DNA of 64,000 nucleotides from Desulfonatronum lacustre DSM 10312 (lineage in GTDB: Bacteria > Desulfobacterota > Desulfovibrionia > Desulfovibrionales > Desulfonatronaceae), in contig NZ_KI912608.1 of assembly GCF_000519265.1 (NCBI RefSeq), positions 2,015,213-2,079,212 of the forward strand, in the 5' to 3' direction. The position numbers and the translations under genes are program-made. This document shows positions 24,939 through 33,931 of this stretch, piece by piece; position 1 is the first letter of the stretch; each line of letters opens with the position of its first letter. The notes under the pieces are model-generated. The model did not search any database. It saw nothing but the letters and a program-made list of their open reading frames with translations, and had not been told where the DNA came from.

Positions 24939-25388
24939 ATGCAATCGGATCAGATCACCCGGGAAATCCTCTCCAGCCCAGCCTTTCGGGATCTGCTGGA
25001 CAAGCATGTCGCGGACAGCCTGGCCGCCTTCGTGGAACTCCAGGAGAAGCGCGCCGGCCAGGCCTCGCTCATCGAGCGGATCGTCCGTGTCGAGGAGGCC
25101 CAGCGCTCCCACGAAGCCCTGACCCGGCTGCTCCTGGAACAGATCAACCTGCGCTTCGAGGAAATGCAGAAGTACATGGACAGCCGCTTCGAGCAGGTGG
25201 AAAAACGTTTCGAGCAGATCGACAAGCGCTTTGAGCAAATAGAAAAACGTTTTGAGCAGATGGATAAGCGCTTCGAGCAGGTGGACAAGCGCTTTGAAGC
25301 CCTGACCCGCCGCCTGGACCGCTTCATGATCTGGTCCCTGGGCTTGGTCGCCTCGTCCACGGCCCTGATCATCACCATCTTAAAGTAG
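24939..25388 (+). CDS. Heptad-repeat coiled-coil protein with C-terminal membrane anchor
   Basis: 149 aa, start ATG with GAGGAT upstream. The central part (~84-119) is a strict heptad repeat of the form RFEQxxK (RFEQVEK, RFEQIDK, RFEQIEK, RFEQMDK, RFEQVDK), a long coiled coil encoded by 21-bp repeats. The C-terminus is one membrane segment (MIWSLGLVASSTALIITILK) with almost no tail. No function is recognised; related DUF1640-like or tail-anchored coiled-coil proteins are possible. A degenerate copy of its last 30 codons occurs at 30633-30725. Confidence 0.8.
   Translation: MQSDQITREILSSPAFRDLLDKHVADSLAAFVELQEKRAGQASLIERIVRVEEAQRSHEALTRLLLEQINLRFEEMQKYMDSRFEQVEKRFEQIDKRFEQIEKRFEQMDKRFEQVDKRFEALTRRLDRFMIWSLGLVASSTALIITILK
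25188..25295 (+). repeat. 21-bp tandem repeats encoding the coiled-coil heptads
   Basis: About five imperfect 21-bp units, each encoding an RFEQxxK-type heptad. They differ at synonymous sites and at the two middle residues. Copy number could change by recombination without losing frame. Confidence 0.85.
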
Positions 25389-25446
25389 CCATGCCGTCAC
25401 CGGCTCCGCCCCATACCGTATAACCCGCGCCTTCCCGCCCCACACA

Positions 25447-25489
25447 CTCAAGCCCCCATCGCCTATCGCCCCTAGCCCATCGCCCCCCC
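25447..25489. repeat. Degenerate heptamer array immediately upstream of a GT2 gene
   Basis: C-rich heptamers (GCCCATC, GCCTATC, GCCCCTA, GCCCATC) ending in a run of C directly before the ATG at 25490. On the other strand they match the GGGCTAT/GGGGCTA family seen at 18281 and 4162. No Shine-Dalgarno sequence lies between the array and the start. Confidence 0.6.
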
Positions 25490-26311
25490 ATGCCCCGCAT
25501 CACCATCATCACCCCGAACAAGAACGGGGAGCGCTTTCTGGACCAAGCCATCCGGAGCGTCCTGGCCCAGCGCAATGACGGCGTCGACCTGGAGTACATC
25601 GTCCTGGACGGAGCCAGCACGGACGGCTCAATGAAGATCATTGAGCGCTACCGGAATCTGATCGACCTGGTGATCTCCGAACCGGATCAGGGGCCCGCCT
25701 CGGCGATCAACAAGGGGCTGCGTCTGGCCCGAGGGGAAATTCTGGCCTGGCTCAACGCCGACGATGTCTATCACCCGAACACGCTCGCCCGGGTCCTGAA
25801 GGTGATGGACGCAAACCCAAAGGCGGCCCTGTGCTTCGGCTCCTGCCGGATCATCGACGAGCAAAACCGGGAAATCCGCCGGCCCATCACCCGCTTCAAG
25901 GAATGCTTCTTTCCCCTCTCCAGCCGCTTCACCATCCAGTGCATCAACTATATCTCCCAACCGTCCATGTTCTTTCGCCGCCGTGCCCTGGACCAGGCCG
26001 GGCCACTTCGTGAAGATCTCACAGCGGCCTTTGACTACGACTTCACTTTGCGCCTCCGGCGTCATGGCGACGCGGCCCGCGTCCCCGGCCCGCCCCTGGC
26101 GGACTTCCGTTGGCGTCCCGATTCCATCAGCGGCTCCGGCTTCCAGATTCAGTTCCGGGAAGAACTCCAGGCCGTTGCCCGGGACGCCGGCCCCCTGGCC
26201 CCCCAAACCCTTGTCCACCACGGGGTCAGATGGGGTATCGTGGGCATCTACGCCTTGATGGCCTGGAGGCGAAACCAGCAAACGCGAAATCCATCGCGAA
26301 GCCCCGCGTAG
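25490..26311 (+). CDS. GT2-family glycosyltransferase
   Basis: 273 aa. GT-A fold signatures: ITIITPNKNGERFLDQAIRS at the N-terminus, VLDGASTDGSMKII and the metal-binding WLNADDVYHP (DxD equivalent). The acceptor-side segment is SQPSMFFRRRALDQAG...FDYDFTLRLRRHG. It has no membrane segments and is cytoplasmic. It begins the glycan cluster, 14 bp before a GT4 gene. The sugar is unknown. The start codon follows a repeat array rather than a ribosome site. Confidence 0.9.
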   Translation: MPRITIITPNKNGERFLDQAIRSVLAQRNDGVDLEYIVLDGASTDGSMKIIERYRNLIDLVISEPDQGPASAINKGLRLARGEILAWLNADDVYHPNTLARVLKVMDANPKAALCFGSCRIIDEQNREIRRPITRFKECFFPLSSRFTIQCINYISQPSMFFRRRALDQAGPLREDLTAAFDYDFTLRLRRHGDAARVPGPPLADFRWRPDSISGSGFQIQFREELQAVARDAGPLAPQTLVHHGVRWGIVGIYALMAWRRNQQTRNPSRSPA

Positions 26312-26325
26312 CCCCGGACGACATC

Positions 26326-27462
26326 ATGGCCCGCATCGGCATCAGCGCGGTGGCTTTGGAGCCGCATCGGACCGGAGGAGCGGAAACCTATATCCGCCAA
26401 CTTCTGCGATGCCCGGCGTTTCACCACGCCCTTCGCCGTCACGAGGTGCTCGTCTTCACCGGACAAACCATTGACCCGGCTCTGGAAAATTGCGGCCTCA
26501 GACTCGTCCGCGCCACCGTGGACCCCGCTTGCCGCAACCATCGTCTGCTCTGGGAACAGTATGCTTTCCCAGGACTGTTGCGGCGTCATGACATCGACCT
26601 GGTTCACTTTCCCTATTCCGGTTTTCCCTGGGCCTGCCGGACGCCCTTCGTGGTCACGATTCACGACACGACGAACTTCGTGATGCCCGGATCGGTCAGT
26701 CTCCCTGAGCGCGTCTACCGGCGCATTCTCCAGCGACGACTGCCAAAGATCGATCACGGCCACGTGATCACCGTCTCGGACGCGGATCGGACCGTCTTTC
26801 TCCGCCATGTCCCTTTGGATGCCCGTCGCTGTACCACGGTGCATCATGGCCGCTCGCCGGACTTTACCTGTCCCGAACCGCTGCTCGGACAGCCCAGGCC
26901 GGACGGAGACCTGATCTGGTTCGGTCGCCCGTACCATCACAAGAACATCGACCTGCTGCCCCGGATGATGCCCCACCTATACGCCTTGCTGGACCAAGCA
27001 TCCCTGAGATCGCGTCCCAAGCTCCGCCTCGTGGGGCTGGATGCCGAGGAACAGCGACGCGCCCTGGCCCTCGGACAATCCCTGAGCATCACATCCCATA
27101 TAACGGTGGAGCCCCCGGTCCCCCATGAACGATTGCCCGATTACCTCCGCAAGGCGCGCCTGCTGATTTTTCCATCAACCTACGAAAGCTTTGGCCTGCC
27201 CGCGCTGGAAGCCATGTCCAGCGGCACCCCGGTGGTCTGCTCCGACATTCCGGTCTTTCGAGAACTGTTCGCCGATGCGGCGATCTACGCGGACCCGTCT
27301 CGGCCGGAAGACTTTGCCCGAGCCTGTTTCGGACTGCTCAGCGTGCCAGAGTCCTGGCATAGTCAAGCCGTGCTTGGTTTTCATCGGGCCCAAGTCTATA
27401 CGTGGGCGCGCTGCGCTGAAGAAACGGCGGCGGTTTATGAAAGAATTGCGTGGTCAATATGA
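26326..27462 (+). CDS. GT4-family glycosyltransferase
   Basis: 378 aa from MARIGISAVAL. GT-B fold: an N-terminal Gly-rich loop (LEPHRTGGAETYIRQLL), central IHDTTNFVMPG and HVITVSDADRTVFL, and the C-terminal nucleotide-sugar domain with GRPYHHKNIDLLP. The conserved E-x7-E block is FPSTYESFGLPALEAMSSGTPVV. It looks like a mannosyl- or rhamnosyltransferase of the RfaB/WbdA kind, but specificity is unknown. It overlaps the next gene's proposed start by 26 bp. Confidence 0.9.
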   Translation: MARIGISAVALEPHRTGGAETYIRQLLRCPAFHHALRRHEVLVFTGQTIDPALENCGLRLVRATVDPACRNHRLLWEQYAFPGLLRRHDIDLVHFPYSGFPWACRTPFVVTIHDTTNFVMPGSVSLPERVYRRILQRRLPKIDHGHVITVSDADRTVFLRHVPLDARRCTTVHHGRSPDFTCPEPLLGQPRPDGDLIWFGRPYHHKNIDLLPRMMPHLYALLDQASLRSRPKLRLVGLDAEEQRRALALGQSLSITSHITVEPPVPHERLPDYLRKARLLIFPSTYESFGLPALEAMSSGTPVVCSDIPVFRELFADAAIYADPSRPEDFARACFGLLSVPESWHSQAVLGFHRAQVYTWARCAEETAAVYERIAWSI

Positions 27463-29782
27463 CCCCACCGCGTCTCAGCTCCCGAAACCAATTTTCCAGC
27501 CTCACATGACCAGCTTAAAAAACCTCGAGATCTGCGTCTTGATCTACGCCCTTCTGGGGGCCCTGCTTTTCCTTCGCCCACACCAGGAAACCTTTATCGG
27601 TCTGGACAGCTCGGCCATCCGCCTGATGACCCATGCTCCGACGCATGGCCGCGACCTGATCGGCGTGGACCAGACCTTGACTCGCGTCCTGCCTGAACTG
27701 CGAACCTCCTTCCTGTACATCCCCGCCCCGCACCTGCGCATGACCCGGGACCGCTCCTTTCAACTGGACGACCTGGATAGCTGTACCTATCGCCCTTGGT
27801 TCTATCCTTTTCTCACCTATGCCGCCTTGGGGTTCGATCATATCATCCCCGGAAAAGCGGTTGACTACTTTCTCCCTTCCCTGACCCTGCTCTTCTTCAT
27901 CCTGGCCGGTGCGTTCATGGCGTCCAAGACCGGTTTGCCGGGACTGGTCGCCGCCCTGGGACTGATCGCCGGCCTGCCGCTGATTCCCTGGTTCGCTCGG
28001 GGATATTATCCGGAATGGGCGGCCTTGCTCCTGGTTTTTCCGGTGGTCCTGAACTGGTTGCGGGATCAAAGCCCCCCATCCTCTGGCCGCCACGCTTCAA
28101 TTTTTCGCACTTCAGGCCACCCGCCTTCGTCGGCTTCACTATGTCTCAGCGCCTTTGTGCTCGGCTTGGCCGCCTGTTTTCACCCCGTGATCCTGCCCTG
28201 GTCCGGAGCCGTCTTTCTGCTGTTGATCATCGGATTCCCCACGATCCAAAATCTCCGAGTCCTGGCGGCGGGGGGCTGTTTCGCCCTCGGGCTGACTCCC
28301 TTGGTCATAGTGACCCAATGGGTGACCCGTCCCTACGGGGACATCTTCAACCCACGGTGGATGCTGGGCGCGGCCCAGGGCAGCACGTTGTTCTTCCTGC
28401 TGCTTCTGATCGCCGCGACCGGCTTGGCAGCCGCGGGCCTGCTCCTGACGCCGCGAGGCCGCTCCCGACTCCACGACCTACTGTTCTCTCCAGGCTGGAC
28501 GGCCCATGCCCTTCGCCTCTGCGCGGCCATGATCCCCACGGGCTTGCTCCTGCTGTCGGAGCAGACGACAGCCGCGACTGCCGAAGGGCTGGCCGACCTC
28601 TGGTCCGTGCTGACCACGCCCTACGGGTTCATCGCGGCCGCCACCATTCTGGCCTCGTTCCTGCCGGCCGTTCGCCCCCGCCCCCGGGTCCTCCTGGTGG
28701 CCACCGTGGCCCTGGCCTCGGTCTATCTCTACCTCAAGGGCATTGAGCCCTTTGGCCTCTGGAGCCAGCGCCGTCTGCTGCCGGTCCTGTTTCCCTTCAT
28801 CGTCGCGTCCCTGGCCGTCTGGCGCGACGTGCTTCATGCTCATGGACACCAGTGGCGAACAAACACGCTCATCCCCGGCGGGCTGGCCGCCATTGCCGCC
28901 GTCATGTTTACTCTGCACTCCCCCTTCTACCTGCTCCGGGCCGAATCCGGCGCGGATGCGGCGATCCGGATGCTGGACGAAGCGACACAAGACGGGCTGA
29001 CCTTCTACGACTACCATCAATATGGTTCTCCCCTGGCCGCACTGGGCCAAGTTGGGGCCTTGCCGCTCTCCAACCGCCTCACCGACGAAGCCCGCGAACA
29101 GGTGCTGCTCTGGGCCGAAAAGGCCGCTGCCAGCGAACCGGTCCGCTGGGTCTCGGCCTTTGCCAATCCAGGACTGGAACAAGGTGTAATTCTTGTGGAA
29201 TCGCTGACCATCCGACAGGATCTGCCCCGCCTACGCGCCCGACGAGCATTCCCCGCCCAGGTCGCCCAACATCCTCTGTCCATGACCGTCCTTGAGGCCC
29301 GTCCGATTCAGAACGCATCCCCCCTTCTCAAGCTGGACAAGATTCTGGATCGAGGGCCGCTAGCCTTGCGCGGGCCTTGGGGCAGGCCGGACATCCCTTT
29401 GTCGGCTCCGAACGGCGATCGTTTACCAGCACGTTGGACTCGTGAAGGTTCGGCGGTCATAGGCCCGCTACCCGCTCCCGGAGAAGCCGTGCGGATCGAG
29501 ATGGTCGCCGGGGCGGCCCGACGCGACGACCAAGCCCACCAAGTGGTCACCATCACCCCGCCCTGGCCCGGACCGGCCCTGGAATTGCGGGTGGAGAACA
29601 CCCACACCGGGGTCTCGGGCCTCCTGCGCCGCCCACGAAACGCCGACTCCCCGGAGGATCGCACCGGCCAGTACGTTCTGACCACCCATGATCCCTACGA
29701 TCCGGCGCAATACGACATCCGCGGTTTCGACGCCGATCTCGGCGTCCTGCTGCACCGCATCCGCATTGAGGCGGTGGATTGA
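27437..29782 (+). CDS. Large polytopic membrane protein in glycan cluster, unknown function
   Basis: 781 aa from the ATG at 27437, which overlaps the GT4 gene; an ATG at 27506 is an alternative. About 12 membrane segments span the first ~480 residues (e.g. LEICVLIYALLGALLFL, YFLPSLTLLFFILAGAFMAS, LFFLLLLIAATGLAAAGLLL). A ~300-residue C-terminal soluble domain follows, with no recognised motif. Topology resembles GT-C-like glycosyltransferases or sugar polymerases, but no clear catalytic DD/DE loop could be assigned. It is flanked on both sides by glycosyltransferases with overlapping start/stop codons, so a role in the same glycan is likely. Confidence 0.7.
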   Translation: MKELRGQYDPTASQLPKPIFQPHMTSLKNLEICVLIYALLGALLFLRPHQETFIGLDSSAIRLMTHAPTHGRDLIGVDQTLTRVLPELRTSFLYIPAPHLRMTRDRSFQLDDLDSCTYRPWFYPFLTYAALGFDHIIPGKAVDYFLPSLTLLFFILAGAFMASKTGLPGLVAALGLIAGLPLIPWFARGYYPEWAALLLVFPVVLNWLRDQSPPSSGRHASIFRTSGHPPSSASLCLSAFVLGLAACFHPVILPWSGAVFLLLIIGFPTIQNLRVLAAGGCFALGLTPLVIVTQWVTRPYGDIFNPRWMLGAAQGSTLFFLLLLIAATGLAAAGLLLTPRGRSRLHDLLFSPGWTAHALRLCAAMIPTGLLLLSEQTTAATAEGLADLWSVLTTPYGFIAAATILASFLPAVRPRPRVLLVATVALASVYLYLKGIEPFGLWSQRRLLPVLFPFIVASLAVWRDVLHAHGHQWRTNTLIPGGLAAIAAVMFTLHSPFYLLRAESGADAAIRMLDEATQDGLTFYDYHQYGSPLAALGQVGALPLSNRLTDEAREQVLLWAEKAAASEPVRWVSAFANPGLEQGVILVESLTIRQDLPRLRARRAFPAQVAQHPLSMTVLEARPIQNASPLLKLDKILDRGPLALRGPWGRPDIPLSAPNGDRLPARWTREGSAVIGPLPAPGEAVRIEMVAGAARRDDQAHQVVTITPPWPGPALELRVENTHTGVSGLLRRPRNADSPEDRTGQYVLTTHDPYDPAQYDIRGFDADLGVLLHRIRIEAVD

Positions 29783-30666
29783 TGCCCTCCCTCCATGTCG
29801 TGGTGATCGTTCTGAACTGGAACGGATGGTCGGACACTGCGGCCTGCGTTCGTTCCGTTCTTCAAAGCACGTATGCCGACTTTGACGTCATGGTGGTGGA
29901 CAACGGTTCCACGGACGACTCGGTCATCCGACTGCGCCGGGAATTTCCCGACCTGACCATCCTGGAGACCGGCGAAAACCTGGGCTTTGCCGGCGGCAAC
30001 AACGCCGGAATGCGCCATGCCCTGGACCACCAGACGGCGGATTTCATCTGGCTGCTGAACAACGACACCCAGCCCCGGGCCGACGCCATGGAGGCCCTGG
30101 TTCAAGCCGCGAACGCCGCCCCCCGCGTCGGAGCTTTAGGCGCGTTGATCATGGAAGCGGAGAACCCGGAGATCGTCCAGCTTCGGGGAGGGCATCGCTT
30201 TTCTCTCCGGCTGGGCATGCCGTTGCCCGCACCGCATGGACGCCCCCCGGACTATCTGTGCGGCGCCAGCATGTTCCTGCGCCGCGACTGCCTGGAACAA
30301 TGCGGCCTGCTGGACCCCGGTTATTTCTTTTATTTCGAGGACACGGAATTTTGCTTCCGCATCCGGCGTCATAACTGGACCCTTGCCGTGGAGGAACGAG
30401 CCGTGGTCCTGCATCGCGGTTCGGCCAGCGTCGGCGCGGGCAGCTTCACCCAGGCCTACTGGTACCGTCGCGGCCTGATCCGCTTTCTGCGCACCCACGC
30501 CCCTTTCCCCTGGCTCCCGATCCTCGGCACCACCGCCGCCCGCCTTCTGCTGGCCGTCCTGGCCCGGAACGGACCGGTGCTTCGGGGGACCTGGAACGGC
30601 TTTTGGGACGGCCTCGCGGAGCCGAGGCCAACGAAGCCCTGGCCCGCCGACTGGACCGCTTCATGA
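29782..30666 (+). CDS. GT2-family glycosyltransferase (rhamnosyltransferase-like)
   Basis: 294 aa, starting at the ATG of a TGATG overlap with the membrane protein. Signatures: VVIVLNWNGWSDTAACVRS, VVDNGSTDDSV, ENLGFAGGNNAGMRHAL, LLNNDTQPRADAME, CGASMFLRRDCLEQCGLLDP and FFYFEDTEFCFRIRRHNW, a WbbL-type rhamnosyltransferase pattern. The last dozen codons (EPRPTKPWPADWTAS) come from a fragment of the coiled-coil gene read in another frame. The natural C-terminus has therefore been replaced. The donor sugar is inferred only. Confidence 0.9.
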   Translation: MPSLHVVVIVLNWNGWSDTAACVRSVLQSTYADFDVMVVDNGSTDDSVIRLRREFPDLTILETGENLGFAGGNNAGMRHALDHQTADFIWLLNNDTQPRADAMEALVQAANAAPRVGALGALIMEAENPEIVQLRGGHRFSLRLGMPLPAPHGRPPDYLCGASMFLRRDCLEQCGLLDPGYFFYFEDTEFCFRIRRHNWTLAVEERAVVLHRGSASVGAGSFTQAYWYRRGLIRFLRTHAPFPWLPILGTTAARLLLAVLARNGPVLRGTWNGFWDGLAEPRPTKPWPADWTAS

Positions 30667-30725
30667 TCTGAACCCTGGGCTTGATCGCTTCCTCCACGGC
30701 CTTGATCATCACCGTTTTGAAGTAA
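30633..30725 (+). pseudogene. Remnant of the coiled-coil/membrane-anchor gene
   Basis: 93 bp aligning codon for codon with the last 31 codons (including the stop) of the gene at 24939-25388 (EALxRRLDRFMI then LGLxASSTALIIT and LK stop). An in-frame TGA replaces the Trp codon, so it is dead. Its 5' part is read in another frame as the tail of the upstream glycosyltransferase. It is direct evidence for a duplication or recombination across the glycan cluster. Confidence 0.85.
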
Positions 30726-30781
30726 TCACCTCGTCTGGAATGGTTGCCGAGTCCCGCCTTTTTGGCTAAGGGCCTAGGATC

Positions 30782-31543
30782 ATGTCCGCGCATCACGTTC
30801 AAGACGCCCCCTTCCGCCAAACTCCGCCGTTGCCCAAAGCCGCTTCCCCTGTACTGGTCGTCATTCCGGCCTGGAACGAGCAAGCCAGCATCGGTGATGT
30901 TGTCCGTCAAGTCATTGCTCTTGAAGAATTCCACGTCTTGGTTGTGGACGACGCCAGCACGGACGACACGGCTGATCTCGCCCTGCGGGCCGGCGCCCAG
31001 GTGGTGACGCTGCCGGTCAATCTGGGAGCTTGGGGCGCCATGCAGACCGGGATGCGCTACGCCCGACAAAACGGCTATCAAACAGTGATCACCATGGACG
31101 CCGACGGACAGCACCTGGCCGAAACCCTGCCGTCGCTGCTCACGCCCCTTCGCGACTACCACGCCGACGTGGTCATCGGCTCCTGCACCCCTCGGGGCAG
31201 CCGGGCTCGAAAAACCGCCTGGACCCTCTTCCGCCGACTGTCCGGCCTGAACGTCCGGGATCTGACCTCCGGGCTGAGGGCCTACTCCGGCCCGGCCGTC
31301 ACGCTGCTGGCCTCCAGTCGGGCCTCTCTCCTGGATTACCAGGACGTCGGGGTCCTGCTCCTGCTGCGCAAGGCCGGGCTGCGCATTCAGGAAGTCCAGG
31401 TGGCCATGTGCCCGCGCCGACACGGTTCATCCAAGGTTTTCAGCTCCTGGTTGAAGGTCGGCGAGTACATGCTGCTGACGCTGGTCCTTTGTCTTTCCCA
31501 CTGCATGTCCCGGCCAACCCCCCAGCCACAAGGCACCAAGTGA
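30782..31543 (+). CDS. DPM1-like GT2 glycosyltransferase (polyprenyl-phosphate sugar synthase type)
   Basis: 253 aa. GT-A signatures VLVVIPAWNEQASIGDVVRQ, LVVDDASTDDTADLA, TMDADGQHLAETLP (DxD) and DLTSGLRAYSGPAV. The layout is that of dolichyl/undecaprenyl-phosphate hexosyltransferases without a C-terminal membrane domain. The next gene, overlapping by 4 bp, is a DUF2304 small membrane protein, a frequent partner of this GT2 type. The likely role is making a lipid-linked sugar for a periplasmic GT-C enzyme; the sugar is unknown. Confidence 0.88.
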   Translation: MSAHHVQDAPFRQTPPLPKAASPVLVVIPAWNEQASIGDVVRQVIALEEFHVLVVDDASTDDTADLALRAGAQVVTLPVNLGAWGAMQTGMRYARQNGYQTVITMDADGQHLAETLPSLLTPLRDYHADVVIGSCTPRGSRARKTAWTLFRRLSGLNVRDLTSGLRAYSGPAVTLLASSRASLLDYQDVGVLLLLRKAGLRIQEVQVAMCPRRHGSSKVFSSWLKVGEYMLLTLVLCLSHCMSRPTPQPQGTK

Positions 31544-31911
31544 CCCCCCTTCCAATCCCCTTGCAATGGACCACCGGCCTGCTCGGCCTGGGCATTGCCT
31601 GCGCGATTCTGCTGCTCATCCGCAAGGACAGCCTGCACGTCCGGCATTCCATCTGGTGGCTGACCGTGGCAGCGGGTTCGGTCCTGCTCGGTTTTTTTCC
31701 CCGCCTTGTGGACCAACTCGGCACCCTGCTCGGCGTCCATTACCCACCCATCCTTTTCCTGACCATGGCCGTCGGCATGATCCTGATCAAGATCCTGACC
31801 ATGGACATTGAACGCTCCCGCCAGGAACGCGCCCTGCGTCGGCTGACCCAACGGATGGCCATCCTGGAAGCCCGGCTTCCCGATCAACATCAGGCCGACG
31901 ACGAGTCCTGA
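31540..31911 (+). CDS. DUF2304-type small membrane protein
   Basis: 123 aa from a GTG that overlaps the stop of the preceding GT2 gene. Three membrane segments are visible: TTGLLGLGIACAILLLI, WWLTVAAGSVLLGFFPRL and ILFLTMAVGMILIKILTMDI. A helical tail follows (RRLTQRMAILEARLPDQ). Size, topology and position after a DPM1-like GT2 fit DUF2304. It probably anchors or assists the glycosyltransferase at the membrane. Confidence 0.82.
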   Translation: MTPLPIPLQWTTGLLGLGIACAILLLIRKDSLHVRHSIWWLTVAAGSVLLGFFPRLVDQLGTLLGVHYPPILFLTMAVGMILIKILTMDIERSRQERALRRLTQRMAILEARLPDQHQADDES

Positions 31912-31973
31912 TCCCTTTTCGACCTCTTTCTCCCCGACTCCCCTCATTTCGAATTCCAGGCTGAAACAGCAGC

Positions 31974-32002
31974 TTGACATGGCGACCATGGAACCATATA
32001 CG
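31974..32002 (+). promoter_or_regulatory. Candidate sigma-70 promoter for the type I secretion operon
   Basis: TTGACA at 31974-31979, a 17-bp spacer and TATACG at 31997-32002, within the 229-bp gap before the TolC-like gene. The -35 is perfect and the -10 moderate. The rest of the gap shows no other feature. Confidence 0.45.
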
Positions 32003-32140
32003 GAACCACTGGCGCCAAGATGCTCCGTTCCACCCTGACCAAAAATACTCTCGGGGCTTCATCGGCTCTTTCGACGCAAAACATTTCAAACGCTTACTGC
32101 AATGCATACCACCAAAGACCTGTCTCCAGAGGAATCCTTG

Positions 32141-33916
32141 ATGTCACGGAAATACTCGCCCTCCCTCCCAACACTTTCCAAGCAGGTTCTCTCCGGCCTG
32201 CTCGTCATTGCTCTCACGCTCCCGCCCCTGCCGATCCTGGCTCGAGAGGCCGAAGAGATTGAAAACAACGCCCCGGACGCCACGAGCGCCCTGATTCTGG
32301 AAATGGAGGAATGCGTCCAGATCGGCCTGGTCCGCAATCCCCGCATCAAGGCCGCTGAATACGCCGTCCAACGGGCCGGTTCGGACGTCCATGCCGCTTT
32401 CGCCGATTTTCTGCCCCGGATTGACACCGGTTTTCAGGCTCGGAGGATGCGCCAAATGCGCTCCGGACTGCCGTCCACGGATACCGAAGAACAAGAAAAC
32501 GGGGATTCCGCTGAAAGTGACGACAACGACCACTACGACGGCCCGGCTGAAGGCGAAGGCGCCAGGATGCTGGCCCGGGCCCTGGCCAAAAATAAAGACG
32601 ACACCCCGCTCCCTGCGGACCCGGTCAATCCCACCCCCGTCTTCAACCCATTTGAAGAACTTCAGCAGCAACTCAATCAGATCAACGAGGGCTTGAATCA
32701 ACAGAATCAAGCCCTGGCCGGCCTTGATGAGAATTTGAGCAACCTCGATGAAAACCTGGAGGAACTCAACGTCAAGCTGGACGATCTCCAGGAGGCCCTG
32801 AACAAGCGCCCCCTGGACGCGGATTCCACCAGTTTCGACGAGACCGTCTGGTATGCGCGCATCAGCCAGCCCGTGTTCACCGGCTTCACCATCACCAACA
32901 CCTACCTCCGTTCCCGGTTGACCCGGGAAATGACGGAAGCGGAGTTGGAATACGTTCGACTGGAGGTGGCTCGGGATATCCGCGTGGCCTTCCTGAACGT
33001 GCTCTGGGCCCAGGAGGACATGCGCAGCCTGGAAGCCCGAATCACCCGCCTGGAAGCCCAGCTTGAGGCGGCTGAAGCCTTCACGCGTCTCGGCATGAAG
33101 CCCTACCTGGATGTGCTGCAGGCCGAAGTGGATCTCAGCGAGGCCCGCCAGGATCACACCCAGGTGCTCAACGCCCAACGGGTGCACACGGCCCGTCTGC
33201 TGACCCTGATGGGCATGCCCTCGGAAACCCCCCTGGAGGTCGCCGGACGCCTGGAGTCCTTTCAGCCCGACTTTTCCCTGACCTTGCATGAATGCTTGGC
33301 CGAGTCCCGCAACAATCGCCCGGACCTGTTCATCGCCCACAAGGCCGTGGAAGTGGCTGAAAAAGACGTTCATCTTGCCTGGGGCCGGTTCGCGCCCACG
33401 GCATCCGTGGATTTCGCCTACAATGTTCAGGACCGGAAATACCGGGACCGAGAAGTCGCCGAACGCTACGACTACAGCGACCGCCAGTACTGGACCCTGG
33501 GCCTGAACGTCTCCATGAACCTGTTCGAAGGGGGCCGTTCACGGGCCATGGTCATGCGCGCACGCCATGAGCTGTTCCGGATTCGGGAGGATATGCTGCA
33601 CCACGAGATGCAGGCCGCCTACGAAGTGGAGTCCGCGTACCTGGTCCTGCATGAAGCCCAACAGCGCATCGATTCCACGGTCAAGGTCCGGGCCGCGGCC
33701 CAGGAAGCCTACGACATGGCCCTGGTCCGCTACCGCACCGAAATCGGCACCCAAACCGAACTCCTGGACGCCCAGGAACGCCTGGCCCGCTCGGAAACCA
33801 ATACCAATCAGGCCCGCGCCCAATACAACCGCGCCCGCGCCCAACTCTACTTCGCCATGGGCTGGCTCGAATCCCACCCAACCCCACAAACCCAACAAGC
33901 TCAACAAACCCAATAA
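32141..33916 (+). CDS. TolC-like outer-membrane protein of a type I secretion system
   Basis: 591 aa from the ATG with AGAGGA upstream, following a short in-frame extension. A signal peptide ends near LPILA. Two outer-membrane efflux repeats are present (EECVQIGLVRNPRIKAAEYAV...QPVFTGFTITNTYLR; CLAESRNNRPDLFIAHKAVE...LNVSMNLFEGGRSRAMV). It is longer than usual TolC. An acidic stretch (near residues 110-135) and a ~50-residue heptad coiled coil (LNQINEGLNQQNQALAGLDE...) are inserted in the first repeat. The C-terminus PTPQTQQAQQTQ and its TAA stop are encoded by the CAA-rich nonamer array. It heads the operon of HicB-like, unknown, two ABC and HlyD genes. Confidence 0.9.
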   Translation: MSRKYSPSLPTLSKQVLSGLLVIALTLPPLPILAREAEEIENNAPDATSALILEMEECVQIGLVRNPRIKAAEYAVQRAGSDVHAAFADFLPRIDTGFQARRMRQMRSGLPSTDTEEQENGDSAESDDNDHYDGPAEGEGARMLARALAKNKDDTPLPADPVNPTPVFNPFEELQQQLNQINEGLNQQNQALAGLDENLSNLDENLEELNVKLDDLQEALNKRPLDADSTSFDETVWYARISQPVFTGFTITNTYLRSRLTREMTEAELEYVRLEVARDIRVAFLNVLWAQEDMRSLEARITRLEAQLEAAEAFTRLGMKPYLDVLQAEVDLSEARQDHTQVLNAQRVHTARLLTLMGMPSETPLEVAGRLESFQPDFSLTLHECLAESRNNRPDLFIAHKAVEVAEKDVHLAWGRFAPTASVDFAYNVQDRKYRDREVAERYDYSDRQYWTLGLNVSMNLFEGGRSRAMVMRARHELFRIREDMLHHEMQAAYEVESAYLVLHEAQQRIDSTVKVRAAAQEAYDMALVRYRTEIGTQTELLDAQERLARSETNTNQARAQYNRARAQLYFAMGWLESHPTPQTQQAQQTQ

Positions 33917-33931
33917 ACCCAACAAACCCAA

